Part shown: in pieces, positions 6,573 through 7,124 of the stretch
How positions within the stretch are numbered: the stretch's first letter is position 1
Layout of the letters: every line of letters begins with the position of its first letter
DNA from: CAIUGU01 sp040080215
GTDB taxonomy: Bacteria > Pseudomonadota > Gammaproteobacteria > Steroidobacterales > Steroidobacteraceae
NCBI GenBank assembly: GCA_040080215.1
Contig: JBEBIT010000110.1
Location: 1-7,124, forward strand
Length of the DNA: 7,124 bases
Direction of reading: 5' to 3'
The notes under the pieces: generated by a model
What the model was told of the DNA's origin: nothing
The model's database searches: none
What the model saw: only the letters and a program-made list of their open reading frames with translations
Made by a program: the position numbers and the translations under genes

Positions 6573-7124
6573 TTCACGAGCGGGAACGTGCCGTCTGCAC
6601 CGCCATCGACATGGACGATGAAGTAGCCGTCCGCACGTCGGGTGATCGCTGCGACCTGCACGCCCGGACGACCGAGCGTCGTCAGCGCCTTGTTCAGTTC
6701 CAGTTCGCGGCCGGCGAAGGCACCGCTCAGTACCTGCAGCTTCGCCTTCATCAGTGCGACCGGTGCCGGTGCTGCGTCCGCGGCGACGCGACGCGAATCG
6801 CCGGCATCCGAGGCGCGCTGGGCAGCCTGTGCAGCCATCGCCGATCCAGGCGTGATGACCATGGTCTTTTCGAATTCGTCCGGTTCCGTCTCGCCCGACT
6901 GGCTGTCCACGAACCGCAGCTGGTGATGACCGACGGTGATCACGTCGCCGTGCTGCAAAGCGTGCTTCTTGATCAGCTTGCCGTTGACGTAGGTGCCGTT
7001 GGTGCTGTTCAGGTCTTCGAGGAAAGAGTCGTTCAGGATGTTGATGATCAGCGAGTGATGACCGCTGACCGCCGGATTGTCGATGCGGATGTCGTTGTCA
7101 GGGAGGCGGCCGACCGTGTACCGC
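6482..7124 (-). CDS. Two-FHA-domain protein (5' end beyond the window)
   Basis: Forkhead-associated domains bind phosphothreonine peptides in signalling. The visible 213 residues start inside the first FHA domain, probably missing about 20 residues. That domain is canonical: YTVGRLPDNDIRID, VSGHHSLII, FLEDLNSTNGTYVNG, then LQHGDVITVGHHQLRF. A linker of about 65 residues follows, containing EFEKTMVITPG and then Ala-rich sequence. The C-terminal part (KLQVLSGAFAGRELELN, TTLGRPGVQVAAITRR, DGYFIVHVDG, PLVNGVAIG, LEDNDVIQLAGVKMGFFEA) looks like a second, divergent FHA domain that keeps GR and the NG turn but has ITRR where the serine/histidine binding motif is expected. An internal TTG start (6956-6958) is not the real start, since the frame and FHA signature run through it to the edge. 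It is convergent with the metallo-hydrolase gene. The partner kinase is not in the window. Confidence 0.9.
   Translation of the reverse strand, partial: RYTVGRLPDNDIRIDNPAVSGHHSLIINILNDSFLEDLNSTNGTYVNGKLIKKHALQHGDVITVGHHQLRFVDSQSGETEPDEFEKTMVITPGSAMAAQAAQRASDAGDSRRVAADAAPAPVALMKAKLQVLSGAFAGRELELNKALTTLGRPGVQVAAITRRADGYFIVHVDGGADGTFPLVNGVAIGQQARRLEDNDVIQLAGVKMGFFEA

Overview
The window is high-GC DNA. Its first two thirds carry a conserved ribosomal/replication gene cluster that is most like a gammaproteobacterial chromosome. The order is rpsF, rpsR, a DUF2232-type membrane protein gene, rplI, dnaB and alr, all on the + strand. priB, which sits between rpsF and rpsR in enteric bacteria, is absent. 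The DUF2232 gene between rpsR and rplI matches the Pseudomonas/Xanthomonas-like arrangement. I would not place the organism below class; a soil or aquatic lineage near Xanthomonadales, Nevskiales or Steroidobacterales is only a guess.

Positions 1-4775: the housekeeping block. S6 and S18 bind each other on the 30S platform, L9 belongs to the 50S subunit, DnaB is the replicative helicase, and Alr makes D-alanine for peptidoglycan. Spacing is tight from rplI onward, and dnaB and alr overlap by ATGA, which suggests co-transcription and translational coupling. Two hairpins stand out in non-coding DNA. One is in the rpsF leader, where S6:S18 autoregulation is expected. A stronger one (763-790) lies between rpsR and the membrane protein gene.

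Positions 4776-6480: accessory DNA. A 213-base gap after alr holds a decayed copy of the 3' end of an FHA gene (about 4796-4897, - strand), followed by a plausible sigma70 promoter. Next comes a 475-residue exported protein with a novel-looking N-terminal half and a C-terminal metallo-beta-lactamase-fold domain. It ends at a strong bidirectional terminator.

Positions 6482-7124: the 3' part of a convergent gene on the - strand encoding a two-FHA-domain protein, cut by the window edge. The last 91 bases of this gene match the relic at 4807-4897 without gaps (73 of 91 identical by hand count). The metallo-hydrolase gene is therefore bracketed by direct repeats of the FHA gene tail. This is the most informative irregularity in the window and suggests that a duplication, or a second FHA gene now lost, accompanied arrival of the metallo-hydrolase gene. 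I found no RNA genes, CRISPR arrays or insertion sequences.
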